NCBI RefSeq assembly: GCF_027923465.1
Contig: NZ_BRLB01000002.1
Coordinates: forward strand, 186,001-250,000
Reading direction: 5' to 3'
DNA length: 64,000 bases
DNA from: Vallitalea longa
GTDB taxonomy: Bacteria; Bacillota; Clostridia; Lachnospirales; Vallitaleaceae
Positions 26,042 to 36,265 of this stretch are shown piece after piece (the first letter of the stretch is position 1; every line of letters starts with the position of its first letter). The notes beneath the pieces were generated by a model that made no database searches, had not been told where the DNA came from, and saw only the letters and a list, made by a program, of their open reading frames with translations. Made by a program: the position numbers and the translations under genes.

Positions 26042-26640
26042 CACTTTTTGTTCTTCCATAATCCTATATTATTATCTCTAGCATTTTTTTCAATTTCAAC
26101 AAATATCTTAGAATACTTGACATCTGGTGGATAAGTCATAACACTTGCATATCCTTCTTTTAAAAGAATGGCATTATACATTTTTTCTTCTAACTTTGAT
26201 TTATCAGGCTCTTCGAGCCATATGTAACGTAATAACCTACCATATTTATCTGTATCGCTAACATCTTTTTCAAGATATACTGTTTTTCCATCTAGATGTT
26301 TTTTAGTATAATTACTTGCTTCTTTTCCATAAGGCTGAGGTTTTTTAGCATAACGTCCTACTGATTCAGGTGTATTAACCCCTATGAATCTAACTTTTTC
26401 TTCTTTTCCATTAAGTGTAATAACAACTGTATCTCCATCTACAACTCTACTAACAACACCAACCTCATAATTGGTATCAATAGTAATACTACAAAATATA
26501 CTTTTTACAGTTTGAAATAATTCTTTAGCTTGATTAACATTTTTATCATTAACATCTACTTGGAAAAAAAATAGAAAAGCTAATGCAAGAATAGAAGCTA
26601 AAACACTCTTTATCTTTATTTTCTTTTTTTTCTTTCGCAT
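26041..26640 (-). CDS. Thermonuclease (SNase) family protein, membrane anchored or secreted
   Basis: 199 aa from the ATG at 26640 (the longer reading from 26673 has no box). A lysine-rich start (MRKKKKKIKIKS) and a hydrophobic helix (VLASILALAFLFFF) form a signal or anchor. The SNase OB-fold domain covers about residues 65-198: VVSRVVDGDTVVI, VRFIGVNTPES (catalytic Arg and Glu), YGKEASNYTKKHLDGK, DKYGRLLRYIWL (second catalytic Arg) and ends NIGLWK. It should be a Ca-dependent extracellular nuclease of DNA or RNA. It is transcribed alone between the NagD-like and SDR genes. Confidence 0.92.
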   Translation of the reverse strand: MRKKKKKIKIKSVLASILALAFLFFFQVDVNDKNVNQAKELFQTVKSIFCSITIDTNYEVGVVSRVVDGDTVVITLNGKEEKVRFIGVNTPESVGRYAKKPQPYGKEASNYTKKHLDGKTVYLEKDVSDTDKYGRLLRYIWLEEPDKSKLEEKMYNAILLKEGYASVMTYPPDVKYSKIFVEIEKNARDNNIGLWKNKK

Positions 26641-26776
26641 ATTTTTCCTACCACTTCCATATTTACAACACAATATAATACAAACACATTATACCATAAA
26701 TTACCAAATATGGCATTTATATATATTTACATTTATTCACTTTATTAATCTAATTAATATAATTGTACAAATATAA

Positions 26777-27538
26777 TCATTTAATAAACTTTAATAAAAA
26801 ACTATGTGGAATTACTTTAGATAATATCTGTAATCCTTTCATACTTTTACCTTGTATTGAAATATGATTACCTCTTCTTGAATCATATAATGCTTTACTG
26901 ACCACTAAGTTGGCAGGTTCAAAGAAAAATCTTTTAAATGACTTAGGTGTCTCATTATTAGAAGCTACTTTGAAGAATTCTGTTTCTACAGGCCCTGGAC
27001 AAACGGCTGTAACATATATTCCTCTATCATTTAATTCTCTTTCAAGAGCTCTTGAAAAGCTTAAAACATATGATTTAGTCGCAGCATATACTGCAAACTT
27101 AGGTTGAGGTAAAAAAGCAGCGGAAGATGCAATGTGTATGATTCTAGATGATTTTCTCATATATTTAAGAGTTACATGTGTGATATATGTTAGAGCTTTG
27201 ATATTGACATCTATCATATTCATGTTATCATCTAAAGCAATTTTATCAAAACAACCTACTTTACCTAGACCAGCATTATTAATAAGCAATTTCACATTAG
27301 GTTTTTCCTGTTGTAGAATGTTTTTATATTTCTGCAAGCACTTTTCATCTGCCAAGTCCAGATCTAATATCTTAAAAATTTGCTTAGGAAATTTACTTGC
27401 TAAATTAGTCAGTCTTTCTTTTCTTCTGGCTATAATCCAAATTTCATCAAAATTATAACCTTTTGACATACATATTTGTTTAACAAATTCCCTACCGAAA
27501 CCTGATGAAGCACCTGTTATAACAGCAATTTTCTTCAT
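26777..27538 (-). CDS. Short-chain dehydrogenase/reductase
   Basis: 253 aa. I start at ATG 27538 (MKKIAVITGASSGFGREF), which has AAGGAGTTGATATTC upstream; a start at 27637 would overlap the YgiQ gene. The Rossmann motif TGASSGFG is at residues about 8-15, LLINNAGLG (NAG) near 85 and YAATKSYVLSFSRALE (catalytic Tyr and Lys) near 148, with PGPVETEFF after it. The classic SDR type binds NAD(P) and reduces a carbonyl; the substrate is not evident. It is the last gene of the operon beginning at 31986, 13 nt behind the YgiQ radical SAM gene. Confidence 0.92.
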   Translation of the reverse strand: MKKIAVITGASSGFGREFVKQICMSKGYNFDEIWIIARRKERLTNLASKFPKQIFKILDLDLADEKCLQKYKNILQQEKPNVKLLINNAGLGKVGCFDKIALDDNMNMIDVNIKALTYITHVTLKYMRKSSRIIHIASSAAFLPQPKFAVYAATKSYVLSFSRALERELNDRGIYVTAVCPGPVETEFFKVASNNETPKSFKRFFFEPANLVVSKALYDSRRGNHISIQGKSMKGLQILSKVIPHSFLLKFIK

Positions 27539-27551
27539 GAATATCAACTCC

Positions 27552-29465
27552 TTACCTAGTGTTTTTCTTTTTATGAACGTTACGTATTGTTTTCTTTTTT
27601 CTCTTAACTTTCTTAGTGTTACTAATATCGCTATCATCTATTCTTTTACTACTATAATTACCTTTATTTATTTTTGGTCTAATAAGACAATTCTTATCAT
27701 ACCCAATTAAATCTTCTCTTCCAGTTAAAATCAAAGCTTCATGAACAAGTCTATAATTCTTAGGATTCCTATATTGAATAAGAGCTCTCTGCATAGCTTT
27801 TTCATGTGGAGACTTTGGTACGAATACTTTTTCCATAGTTCTAGGATCAAGCTCAGTATAATACATACATGTTGATAAAGTTGAAGGTGTAGGATAAAAA
27901 TCCTGTACCTGCTCTGGCATGTATCCAAGATCTCTTAAATAAACCGCAAGTTCTACTGCCTGTTTTAAATCAGATCCTGGGTGACTTGACATAAGGTATG
28001 GAACTAAGTATTGTTTTTTATTTAATTTCTTATTTATATTGTTGTATTTTTTTACAAACTCATTATATATCTCAACCTTCGGTTTTCCCATTTTTTCTAA
28101 AACTTTATCAGATATATGTTCTGGAGCAACTTTTAATTGTCCTGACACATGATGTTGAACTAATTCTTTGAAAAAAGTATCATCTTTATCTTTCATAAGA
28201 TAATCAAATCTAATTCCTGAACGCACAAAAACTTTTTTAACCTTAGGTAATTCTCTTAATTTTCTTAGTAGACTTAGATAGTCTGAATGGTCTACTTTTA
28301 AATTATTACAAGGCTGAGGAAATAGACATTGTTTATCTTTACATGCACCATATTTTAATTGTTTTTCACATGCAGCATGTCTAAAGTTAGCAGTAGGTCC
28401 ACCTACATCGTGAATATATCCCTTAAAATCTTTGTCCCCTATTATATCTTTGGCTTCATCGACTATAGATTTATGGCTTCTAGTCTGGACAACTCTCCCT
28501 TGATGAAACGTAAGAGCACAAAAACTACACCCTCCAAAACAACCTCTATTACTGATCAAACTAAATTTCACTTCTTTTATCGCAGGGACTCCTCCATCTT
28601 TTTCATACACAGGATGATAATCTCTCATATATGGTAATGCATAAACACTATCCATCTCTGATTGACTCAATGGCGTTGAGGGAGGATTTTGAATGATATA
28701 TTCATTATCTTTGTACTTTTCAGCTAATCTCTTTCCATTATAGAAATCAGTATTGTTATATTGAACCATAAAACTTTCTGCATATTTTTTCTTGTCACCG
28801 TTAATATCTTGATATGATGGTAATTTAATATAATCGTAAACACTATCAAGATTCTTAGCCTTATATGCAATCCCTTTTATATAAGTTATATCCTTAACAT
28901 AAATCCCACTATCTAGAGCATCAGCTAACTCAATAATAGACTTTTCACCCATGCCGTATAATAAAATATCAGCTTGTGAATCAAGTAATATAGAACGTTT
29001 TATCTTATTGTTCCAGTAATCATAATGAGCTAGTCTTCTCAAACTGGCTTCTATTCCACCTAAAATAACGGGAACATCTTTATATACTCTTTTAATCAAA
29101 TTAGCATAAACGATTGTTGCTCTATCAGGTCTTTTACCTATTACTCCACCTGGAGTATACGCATCTTTTTGTCTTCTTTTTTTTGCAACACTATAATGAT
29201 TAACCATTGAATCAATATTACCAGCTGTTACTAGAAACCCTAATCTAGGTCTTCCAAAAACAGTAATATCTTCTGTCGTATCCCATCGTGGTTGTGGAAT
29301 AATACCTACTTTATATCCATAAGCTTCCAAATATCTGCTTATTATAGCTACTCCAAAAGAGGGATGATCTACATATGCATCTCCACTAATAAAAGCAAAA
29401 TCTACCTCTTTCCAACCTCTTTTTTCCATGTCTGCTCTACTTATGGGCAAATAATCTTTAGTCAT
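27552..29465 (-). CDS. YgiQ-family radical SAM protein
   Basis: 637 aa. The N-terminal domain (residues about 1-290) has the YgiQ pattern [28 protein letters not shown] and [16 protein letters not shown]. The radical SAM core has [16 protein letters not shown] with the three cysteines that bind the [4Fe-4S] cluster (CxxxCxxC). The [45 protein letters not shown] stretch is the DUF3362 C-terminal region. The function of this widespread family is not established in the literature I know. The C-terminal 30 residues are very lysine-rich ([12 protein letters not shown]...). It is flanked by the histidine kinase (23-nt gap) and the SDR in one operon. Confidence 0.94.
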   Translation of the reverse strand: MTKDYLPISRADMEKRGWKEVDFAFISGDAYVDHPSFGVAIISRYLEAYGYKVGIIPQPRWDTTEDITVFGRPRLGFLVTAGNIDSMVNHYSVAKKRRQKDAYTPGGVIGKRPDRATIVYANLIKRVYKDVPVILGGIEASLRRLAHYDYWNNKIKRSILLDSQADILLYGMGEKSIIELADALDSGIYVKDITYIKGIAYKAKNLDSVYDYIKLPSYQDINGDKKKYAESFMVQYNNTDFYNGKRLAEKYKDNEYIIQNPPSTPLSQSEMDSVYALPYMRDYHPVYEKDGGVPAIKEVKFSLISNRGCFGGCSFCALTFHQGRVVQTRSHKSIVDEAKDIIGDKDFKGYIHDVGGPTANFRHAACEKQLKYGACKDKQCLFPQPCNNLKVDHSDYLSLLRKLRELPKVKKVFVRSGIRFDYLMKDKDDTFFKELVQHHVSGQLKVAPEHISDKVLEKMGKPKVEIYNEFVKKYNNINKKLNKKQYLVPYLMSSHPGSDLKQAVELAVYLRDLGYMPEQVQDFYPTPSTLSTCMYYTELDPRTMEKVFVPKSPHEKAMQRALIQYRNPKNYRLVHEALILTGREDLIGYDKNCLIRPKINKGNYSSKRIDDSDISNTKKVKRKKKTIRNVHKKKNTR

Positions 29466-29488
29466 TTTTATCTTTCCTTTACTAGACT

Positions 29489-30586
29489 TTATTTATCTAT
29501 CAACTTGTTAAATGCAACTGTAAATATAGTCTTGTTATCTTTACTGACTACACCTATTTTACCATTATTTAACTCCACTATCGTCTTGGCTATATTAAGA
29601 CCTAAACCAGAACTATTAAAGTCATAATCTCTAGCTTGCTCAATTTTATAGAATCTATTAAAAATAAACTGCTGTTCATATGCAGGTATCATATTATCAT
29701 AATTAATGAAATGAATATATATTTTGCCACCCTTTGATTCTATTTTAATATCAATATATTTACTATTTTCTCCACTATATCTTACCGCATTGGAAATCAG
29801 ATTTTCAAAAACACGAAACAATAGATCACTATCCGCATTTATTTCATATTTTTCTTCATTAAATTTCAATCTACATTCCAGATTTTGTTTTAGAAAATAA
29901 GGATAGTATTCTACTACTAATTGATTAAGCATTTCTTTTACATTAATAGTGACTTTATTTATTTTCATACTTGAAGAATTGTATTTAGTATAGGTAAATA
30001 ATTGTTCTATCATGTTCTTCAATTGAATAGTCTTCCTAAAAGCTATATCAGTATAATATCTTAACTCAACTTCATCTTTATACTTATCATTATTAATTAA
30101 TTCCAGGTATCCATATATTGAAGTCAGAGGTGTTTTTAGATCATGTGATAAACCTGTTATCAAGTAGTTCTTACTTTCTGTTATTTGCTGTTGTTGTTTA
30201 ATTAGATTCTGTATCTGATCTGACATATTATTGATATTTTTAGATAACTGTCCTAATTCATCATTGGAGATTTTGTCTATTTTATTATCAAAATTACCTT
30301 TTGCTATTTCATTGACACCTATAGATATTTTATCAATATATCTAATTATCCTAGACACCAAGATTAATAAATATATTATAAACAAGAATACCAAGGTAAA
30401 AATAATCAATCCTTGTATTGTAGTATATTCCATCAATATATCATATACATTTCTTACAAATCCTTTATATCTGTTTATATAAAGGATTTGATATATAATA
30501 TATAATGTAGCAGCACTCAACAAAAAGCTTTCTATACAGATAATAACAACTTTGAATCTAATACTTTTGAGAAATCTATTTTTCAA
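29489..30586 (-). CDS. Sensor histidine kinase, OmpR-partner type
   Basis: About 365 aa. Two membrane helices (about 12-40 and 60-80 in the longer reading), a HAMP-like linker, an HisKA domain with the phosphorylated His in [17 protein letters not shown], and a HATPase domain with [10 protein letters not shown] and [17 protein letters not shown]. Starts are ambiguous. The longest reading begins with TTG at 30598, only 1 nt after GGGGAG, so the in-frame TTG at 30586, with 12 nt spacing, is more likely; neither is ideal. It overlaps the end of the response-regulator gene, with which it forms a pair. Confidence 0.9.
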   Translation of the reverse strand: MKNRFLKSIRFKVVIICIESFLLSAATLYIIYQILYINRYKGFVRNVYDILMEYTTIQGLIIFTLVFLFIIYLLILVSRIIRYIDKISIGVNEIAKGNFDNKIDKISNDELGQLSKNINNMSDQIQNLIKQQQQITESKNYLITGLSHDLKTPLTSIYGYLELINNDKYKDEVELRYYTDIAFRKTIQLKNMIEQLFTYTKYNSSSMKINKVTINVKEMLNQLVVEYYPYFLKQNLECRLKFNEEKYEINADSDLLFRVFENLISNAVRYSGENSKYIDIKIESKGGKIYIHFINYDNMIPAYEQQFIFNRFYKIEQARDYDFNSSGLGLNIAKTIVELNNGKIGVVSKDNKTIFTVAFNKLIDK

Positions 30587-31271
30587 TTTTATATCCAACT
30601 CCCCATATGGTTTTTATATATCTTGGGTCCTTAGAATTATCATTTAGCTTTTCCCTTATATTTCTTATATGAACCATAACATTATTGTTGGTTTCATAAT
30701 ATTTATCTTCCCATATTTCTTCAAATATTTTTTCACTACTAAAAACCTTGCCAATATTTTTAGCTAATAAAACTAATATATCGTATTCTGTAGGGGTTAA
30801 TTTAATTTCTTCATCTCCTATAGAAACTTCATGGCTCTCTAGATCTATCATCAAATCTTTAACCATAATTGTATTATTCTTATTTATATTACTATCGTTA
30901 AGATATAGATATCTTCTGAGTTGTGAACGTATTCTGGCATTAAGTTCCATCATATTGAAAGGCTTACATATATAATCATCTGCTCCAATGCTAAGTCCAA
31001 CTATCTTATCTATATCCTGTGATTTTGCACTCAACATTATTATTGGGACATTTTTTTTGGTCCTAATCTGCCTACATACTTCTAATCCATCCATATTAGG
31101 TAACATGATATCCAAAATTACTATTTGAATATCTTTAGTTAATGCCATATTCAACCCAATTTTCCCATCATAAGCCTGATATACACTAAAACCTTCTTTT
31201 TCTAAATTGGTTTTTATTAATTCAGATATTTCTTTTTCATCTTCTACAACTAAAATATTAATTTCTTCCAT
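30576..31271 (-). CDS. OmpR/PhoB-type response regulator
   Basis: 231 aa. The receiver domain covers residues 1-118, with acidic DE pairs at 10-12, phosphoacceptor Asp54 in VILDIMLPNMDG, and KPF near 105. The winged-helix DNA-binding domain covers about 135-229 ([58 protein letters not shown]). An AGGAAATAAAA box precedes the ATG. It lies 43 nt behind a HAD phosphatase gene, and its 3' end overlaps the kinase start. Its targets cannot be read. Confidence 0.95.
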   Translation of the reverse strand: MEEINILVVEDEKEISELIKTNLEKEGFSVYQAYDGKIGLNMALTKDIQIVILDIMLPNMDGLEVCRQIRTKKNVPIIMLSAKSQDIDKIVGLSIGADDYICKPFNMMELNARIRSQLRRYLYLNDSNINKNNTIMVKDLMIDLESHEVSIGDEEIKLTPTEYDILVLLAKNIGKVFSSEKIFEEIWEDKYYETNNNVMVHIRNIREKLNDNSKDPRYIKTIWGVGYKIEK

Positions 31272-31314
31272 TTTTATTTCCTACCCTATTATTCTCTATT
31301 TATACTCAATATTT

Positions 31315-31986
31315 TTAAGCTTCTTGAACTTTGCCAAAGATTGATAATAGTTCATTATAATCTTTTATATAATAATCTGCTAATCTTCTCTTTTCATCAT
31401 CCAAACTCTTGGAATAATCATCATATATTGCACATACTTTCATTCCTGCATCTTTTCCGGCTATAATTCCTTTAGGTATATCTTCAAAAACAAGACATTC
31501 TTCAGGTTTCACCTTCAAATCTTCTGCAACTTTCAAATATATATCTGGAAAAGGTTTACCCCTATCTACTTCACATGATGTTCTTATTGTTGTAAAATAG
31601 TCAATCATATTATACTTCTTCAATACCACATTAACAAGGTCTATTGAATTACTTGAACCAATACCTATTGTAATATTGTTTTTTATCAGATACTCAAGAA
31701 ATTCCATAATGCCATTTTTCAATCCAACCTTATTAACATAATAATCCCATGCCATATCATTCCAAGTCTTTTTTATCTCTTCTATCGATTCCGGTATATT
31801 AAAGGTTTCCTTAAAGTAGTTCGCCGTTTCCGTAAAGCTCATTCCTTCTATCTTGTCTTCTAGTTTTTCTGGTAATTCTATATTGTATCTACCGAGATAT
31901 TCTATATCAATTGATTTCCAAAGCCACATTGAATCAACCAAGGTTCCGTCTAAATCAAATAATACGGCTTTTATATTTGTTAACAT
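31315..31986 (-). CDS. HAD-superfamily phosphatase, beta-phosphoglucomutase-like
   Basis: About 223 aa from ATG 31986, with AAGGGTG about 6-8 nt upstream; upstream in-frame starts crowd that box. Motif I is KAVLFDLDGTLVDSMWLWK, the helical cap contains YLGRYNIELPEKLEDKIEGMSFTETANYF, motif II is IGIGSSNSIDLV and motifs III/IV are RGKPFPDIY and LVFEDIPKGIIAGKDAGM. This is the class IA HAD group of beta-phosphoglucomutases and related phosphatases. The exact substrate is unknown. It is the first gene of an operon continuing into the response regulator, kinase, YgiQ and SDR. Confidence 0.9.
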   Translation of the reverse strand: MLTNIKAVLFDLDGTLVDSMWLWKSIDIEYLGRYNIELPEKLEDKIEGMSFTETANYFKETFNIPESIEEIKKTWNDMAWDYYVNKVGLKNGIMEFLEYLIKNNITIGIGSSNSIDLVNVVLKKYNMIDYFTTIRTSCEVDRGKPFPDIYLKVAEDLKVKPEECLVFEDIPKGIIAGKDAGMKVCAIYDDYSKSLDDEKRRLADYYIKDYNELLSIFGKVQEA

Positions 31987-32152
31987 TTTCATCACCCTTC
32001 TCATTAAGTATTTATAGTAATTTCAACAAGTACTTATTTTACAAGTTCAACCATTATTTATTAAGATATCTTGTTATCTCTCTGCTATTCTATACTAAGT
32101 AGGTTGAATTATCTAATTATAACATATTACCATAGCATTTTCCTATAACTAA

Positions 32153-33520
32153 TTACATCCATCTCCAACCAGAATAATATTTATTCTTTAATAGATTATT
32201 TGATTTCTTGGCAAAACCTAAAGGGTAATTGTCTACACAAATTAAATTCCATCCATTCATTCCTTGTAATTGTAATGTTTCACCTTTTAGGTATCTTATG
32301 ACTTTATCATCATTAACCTCTAAATCAATAACATTATTAAATTGTTTGATTTTTAATGAAGAAGCTAAAGCTTGTGATGGTTCAAATCTATTTTTCTTGA
32401 TATCTCCTAGATATAGACCTGTCCTTAACAAACGAAGACCTTTTAAACTTGGTATCTCATCTGGCATATAGTATAATTTATCTTTTATTATGCTCAACCT
32501 TTTAATGTCAAAATCAATATTCAGAAATTCTTTTTTAAACTTACTAAATAACTCGATGTCTTTTTCTTTTATATTACTATTATATATTTTACATCTATAA
32601 CTAGAAGCTTCATCCTTCTTATACAATAGCGCAACAAAATGGCCCTCACCTTTAATCTTGTGTGGCCATAATCTAACTGCTTTACTAAAATCATACTCAT
32701 AACCAAAAGCATATTCAGATCTACCTCTATCGAATCCTTTAAAATCAGGTAGATCAACCAATTCAAATTCTTTGTGATCATTTAGGAAACGACTGATTGT
32801 TTGTTCATTTTCCTCAGGTGAGAATGTACAAGTAGAATACATCATATAACCACCTGATTTTAACATGCTTGCCGCATGTGGAAGAATGGTTCGCTGAATA
32901 TTACTATAATTCTTTACTGATTCTTCGCTCCAATTTTTTATCATTGAAGTATCTTTACGAAACATCCCTTCCCCTGAACAAGGAGCATCTATTAATATTT
33001 TATCAAAATACTCAGGAAAATAACTGCTCAATTTCTCTGGAGTTTCGCTAAGTACCAAACTATTACTTATTCCTGATAATTCAATGTTTTTAAGTAATGC
33101 TTTGGCTCTAGAAGCACTTATATCATTACATACAAGGACCCCTGTACCTTTTAACTTTGCACCTAGTTCCGTACTTTTACCTCCTGGTGCAGCACATAAA
33201 TCAAGTACTTTATCATTTAGGTCTATTTTGAATAATTCTGCTGGAGTCATTGCACTAGGTTCTTGTAAATAATAAAGTCCAGCATAATAATATGGGTGTT
33301 TTGAAGGTTTATCATTATTTCCATAATAATATCCATTGGAAGTCCAATGAATTTTATCTAAATTGAAAGGGGAAAGTTTTACAAAATCAGTAGTATCTAT
33401 TTTAAGATTATTTATTCGTAGACCATAATAACGTTCTTTATCAAAAGATGTAATATAATCATTATATTCATCTTTTAATAATTCTTTCATTCTAGCTAAA
33501 TATATTTCAGGTAAAATCAA
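32153..33520 (-). CDS. rRNA (cytosine-C5) methyltransferase, RsmF/NOL1-NOP2-Sun family
   Basis: 455 aa. The SAM-binding Rossmann fold has VLDLCAAPGGKSTELGAKL, with DAPCSGEGMFRKD holding the first cysteine and MYSTCTFSPEENE the catalytic cysteine. The N-terminal part (YNDYITSFDKERYYGLRINNLK) is the usual RNA-binding start. The C-terminal part (MPDEIPSLKGLRLLRTGLYLGDIKKNRFEPSQALA and YLKGETLQ) matches the RsmF PUA-like extension. It probably methylates 16S rRNA C1407 or an equivalent cytosine, as RsmF does. The start is TTG with AGAGGAG 8-9 nt upstream, and the next gene (a metallophosphoesterase) is 44 nt upstream. Confidence 0.93.
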   Translation of the reverse strand: MILPEIYLARMKELLKDEYNDYITSFDKERYYGLRINNLKIDTTDFVKLSPFNLDKIHWTSNGYYYGNNDKPSKHPYYYAGLYYLQEPSAMTPAELFKIDLNDKVLDLCAAPGGKSTELGAKLKGTGVLVCNDISASRAKALLKNIELSGISNSLVLSETPEKLSSYFPEYFDKILIDAPCSGEGMFRKDTSMIKNWSEESVKNYSNIQRTILPHAASMLKSGGYMMYSTCTFSPEENEQTISRFLNDHKEFELVDLPDFKGFDRGRSEYAFGYEYDFSKAVRLWPHKIKGEGHFVALLYKKDEASSYRCKIYNSNIKEKDIELFSKFKKEFLNIDFDIKRLSIIKDKLYYMPDEIPSLKGLRLLRTGLYLGDIKKNRFEPSQALASSLKIKQFNNVIDLEVNDDKVIRYLKGETLQLQGMNGWNLICVDNYPLGFAKKSNNLLKNKYYSGWRWM

Positions 33521-33564
33521 ATGTTAATCTCCTCTCTATGTTAAAACTGCTATTAACATCTTTT

Positions 33565-34251
33565 TTATTTATCAATTATTTTCAACTTAAAATCAAGATA
33601 ATCACAAGATACTAATATATACTCTACATCATCTCTTATTCCTTGAAGTCCCATCTTAAAACTTTCTTTTCCGTGTAGATGTCCATATATTACCTTATCA
33701 ACGTTATACTCATCATATAATTTTGTGAATTCAGATGGTTCCAGTTTGTCATTTGTAGGTGGAAAATGTGTCATAACATATATTTTATCAGCATGTTTTC
33801 TTGCATTATCTAAAGCTATTTTAGTACGATTGACTTCTCGATAATATAATTTTTCGTCATCTTCGGTAAACTTAACTTTATTAGGACATATCCATCCTCT
33901 AGTACCACAAATGGCTATATCGTTATAGATTATACTATTGTTTTGTATGAACTCTAATTCTTTATACATTGTAGATACTTTATTAAGAGAGCTCCACCAA
34001 TAATCATGATTACCTTTTACTAATATTTTTCTTCCCGGAAGTCTTTTTATGAAATCAATATCTTTTTTTGCTTCTTCTAGTTTCATAGCCCATGATATAT
34101 CCCCAGGAACCAATACCAGATCGTCATCTTTAACTCTTCTTTCCCAATCCTCTTTAATCTTAATATAATGTTTGTCCCAATTTTTTCCAAAAACATTCAT
34201 AGGCTTATCATTACTAAAACCTAAATGCAAATCACCTATTGCATAAATCAT
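33565..34251 (-). CDS. Metallophosphoesterase
   Basis: 228 aa calcineurin-like phosphoesterase. Metal-binding motifs in order: DLHLGF (residues about 7-12), VPGDISWAM, VKGNHDYWW, THFPP and YGHLHGKES. The pattern resembles the clostridial phosphoesterases annotated as serine/threonine phosphatases or YkuE-like enzymes; the substrate is unknown. A GAAAGGATG box precedes the ATG. The next gene upstream is a RelQ-type alarmone synthetase, 47 nt away, and an ancestral link to nucleotide metabolism is possible but not shown. Confidence 0.92.
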   Translation of the reverse strand: MIYAIGDLHLGFSNDKPMNVFGKNWDKHYIKIKEDWERRVKDDDLVLVPGDISWAMKLEEAKKDIDFIKRLPGRKILVKGNHDYWWSSLNKVSTMYKELEFIQNNSIIYNDIAICGTRGWICPNKVKFTEDDEKLYYREVNRTKIALDNARKHADKIYVMTHFPPTNDKLEPSEFTKLYDEYNVDKVIYGHLHGKESFKMGLQGIRDDVEYILVSCDYLDFKLKIIDK

Positions 34252-34298
34252 ATAAACATCCTTTCATCGAATATCTGGTGATTACAGCTATATAATTA

Positions 34299-35105
34299 TT
34301 AATTTAAACTTTGAGCTTTGTATCCAGCTGCTAGCATATCTAGTCTCTTGTTAAATTTATCAAGCTGTTCAAAATTACCTTTGTCCCATAAATCATAAAA
34401 CTCTTCCTGAATATGTTCCACTTCTTTTATATCATCACATACTTTATGCAGATTCTGTATATTATTAAGTATATCAGCTATAACACTGGATTTTAATTGA
34501 AATAAATTCTGAGCTTTTATTATTTCATTCCTAATTATAGACATCTCTTTATCTAATTTAAACGCTGCTTCTGCTGCATTCATCAATCTTTCTTGAATAT
34601 CTTCAGGAATGTTGTGTTCATATTTATACTGTAATGAATGTTCTATGGTTGCCCAGAAATTCATAGATAAAGTTCTTATCTGAATCTCAGCTTTTATTCT
34701 CTTAGCACCAAGAGCTGTATGAACATCATAATATACAATAATGTGATAACTTCTATAGCCACTTTTCTTAGTGTTTGATATATAATCTATTTCATCTTTG
34801 ATTTCCATATCTTTTCTGCTTCTTATTATAGCAACTACCTTATCGATATCTTCAACAAATTGGCAAAGGATTCTTATACCAGCTATATCATCTATCTTAT
34901 CTTCAATTTGATTTATAGGTATATTTTTTTTCTTAGCTTTTTCTAATATATTAGATATTTTTTTAACTCTTCCAGTAACATATTCAATAGGTGAATACTG
35001 TCCTAATCTTCTGTTTTCATGTACTATACTAGCAAATTTAACTTTCAACTCTTCTACTGCCTGTTGATATGGAATTAATATTTGCCTCCATAATTGAATT
35101 TCCAA
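34299..35105 (-). CDS. relQ: Small alarmone synthetase, RelQ/YjbM type
   Basis: 268 aa, a stand-alone (p)ppGpp synthetase domain that transfers pyrophosphate from ATP to GDP or GTP. Evidence: VTGRVKKISNILEK (nucleotide contact region), IDDIAGIRILCQFVEDIDKV, SGYRSYHIIVYYDV and AEIQIRTLSMNFWATIEHSLQYKY, the last being the hallmark of RelA/SpoT synthetase domains. There is no HD hydrolase domain. The C-terminal 70 residues are helical, as in RelQ. The start is TTG with AAGGAG about 10 nt upstream. It lies in a run of cytoplasmic maintenance genes, with the metallophosphoesterase downstream. Confidence 0.93.
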   Translation of the reverse strand: MEIQLWRQILIPYQQAVEELKVKFASIVHENRRLGQYSPIEYVTGRVKKISNILEKAKKKNIPINQIEDKIDDIAGIRILCQFVEDIDKVVAIIRSRKDMEIKDEIDYISNTKKSGYRSYHIIVYYDVHTALGAKRIKAEIQIRTLSMNFWATIEHSLQYKYEHNIPEDIQERLMNAAEAAFKLDKEMSIIRNEIIKAQNLFQLKSSVIADILNNIQNLHKVCDDIKEVEHIQEEFYDLWDKGNFEQLDKFNKRLDMLAAGYKAQSLN

Positions 35106-35202
35106 GTTGCACCAACTCCTTGTAAATATTTAAACCTAATCCATAACAATCTACTACATGTATATTATACCATATGTTGTATGAAAATTATAATTATTAC
35201 AT

Positions 35203-36045
35203 CTAAAAACTTTTAGTAATTTTACTATCTTCCATATATCTTAGAATCCAGTATGGATTAATCCAAAATTCATCAGATATATATTCTATAGGCAAGGAAA
35301 TTCCTAAGTGTAGGTGAACTTCAAATTTTCCACATGTACCTTCTTCACCATATCCACTGTCACCCATATAGCCTATTATATCACCAGCCTTTACACTGCT
35401 TCCTTTTTTAATACCTTTTGCATATTTATCTAAATGAGCATAATAAAAATATCCTCCATGTTCTGCTCTTATTCCTATTCTCCAACCTCCAAGTTCCAAC
35501 CACCCTATCTTTTCAACCTTACCATCTGTCATACTGACTATTGGAAAATATCCTCTTTCGTTTTCAGTATCCATGATATCTGTCCCATAATGCTTTCTCT
35601 CACCACCATATGACCTATCTGCCAACCAAGAATTACAATACCAATAATTTCTTGAGTCATCTTTTTTGTTTTTTGGTATAGGAAAATATTGAATATCAGA
35701 TAAAACCATACTATATAACTTTTTGACTGCATCGATATCATTAACACCTTGATAATATTCTTCATTATAATCATAGGAAACGCTATCGACTTCATAATTA
35801 TTATACTTCATATATGAAGAAAAGAATTCAATAAAATCTATATCATTAGTATCGCAATACGCTTTTATTTCTTTAATCGATTCGTCTGTTACATTAAATT
35901 CAGCAATTCTTTCTGCTTCTTCCATAGTTTTAATCTGTATATATTTTAATTTATCTTCTCTATTATATAATTTTTCTAGTAGCATTGAATTAAAAAATGC
36001 AATAATAAAAATAACAATCAACAATCTAAATATAGTATTTTTCAT
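35203..36045 (-). CDS. M23-family (LytM) peptidase, membrane anchored
   Basis: About 280 aa. An N-terminal hydrophobic helix (IFRLLIVIFIIAFFNSML) anchors it. A spacer of about 130 residues precedes a C-terminal M23 peptidase domain of lysostaphin type. That domain shows HYGTDIMDTENE (the H..D zinc ligands of the HxxxD motif), GTVEKIGW-like strands (SMTDGKVEKIGWLELGGWRIGIRAEHGGYFYYAHLD), VKAGDIIGYMGDSG and the final HLHLGI zinc histidines. It probably cleaves peptidoglycan peptides in the wall. I prefer the ATG at 36045 over the GTG at 36051, and neither has a strong box. It is monocistronic as far as I can see. Confidence 0.88.
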   Translation of the reverse strand: MKNTIFRLLIVIFIIAFFNSMLLEKLYNREDKLKYIQIKTMEEAERIAEFNVTDESIKEIKAYCDTNDIDFIEFFSSYMKYNNYEVDSVSYDYNEEYYQGVNDIDAVKKLYSMVLSDIQYFPIPKNKKDDSRNYWYCNSWLADRSYGGERKHYGTDIMDTENERGYFPIVSMTDGKVEKIGWLELGGWRIGIRAEHGGYFYYAHLDKYAKGIKKGSSVKAGDIIGYMGDSGYGEEGTCGKFEVHLHLGISLPIEYISDEFWINPYWILRYMEDSKITKSF

Positions 36046-36149
36046 ATCCACATAATAATCCTAGTTTTTTATAATATATGATTTATTGTTAATAAAATAT
36101 AACTGTATATCAGAATGAATATGTCACTAAAATTATATTAACATAAATT

Positions 36150-36194
36150 AACTGTTACATAATACTAATATCTAAAATGTATTATATAACAGTT
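36150..36194. repeat. 16-bp inverted repeat, member A of a dispersed family
   Basis: AACTGTTACATAATAC (36150-36165) and GTATTATATAACAGTT (36179-36194) form an inverted repeat with one mismatch and a 13-nt spacer. The arm resembles the arm of the element at 44150-44268. It lies between the M23 peptidase and RNase HI genes, and no coding sequence is inside. Confidence 0.6.
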
Positions 36195-36248
36195 CACGTA
36201 CACAACCAACTCTATTTTTCTCCACGTAATCTTATGAAAAAAGCGCTT

Positions 36249-36264
36249 ATGAATTGGTATTCAT
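36249..36264 (-). terminator. Weak candidate terminator of RNase HI gene
   Basis: On minus, directly after the stop, ATGAAT-ACCA-ATTCAT is a 6-bp AT-rich hairpin. It is followed after 6 nt by TTTTTT. It is short and AT-rich, so weak. Confidence 0.35.
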
Positions 36265-36265
36265 T

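Noticed and set aside
36234-36254. GAAAAAAGCGCTTATGAA as a cre-like site near RNase HI
   Set aside because: It lies downstream of rnhA and far from any promoter; the resemblance is weak and AT-driven.
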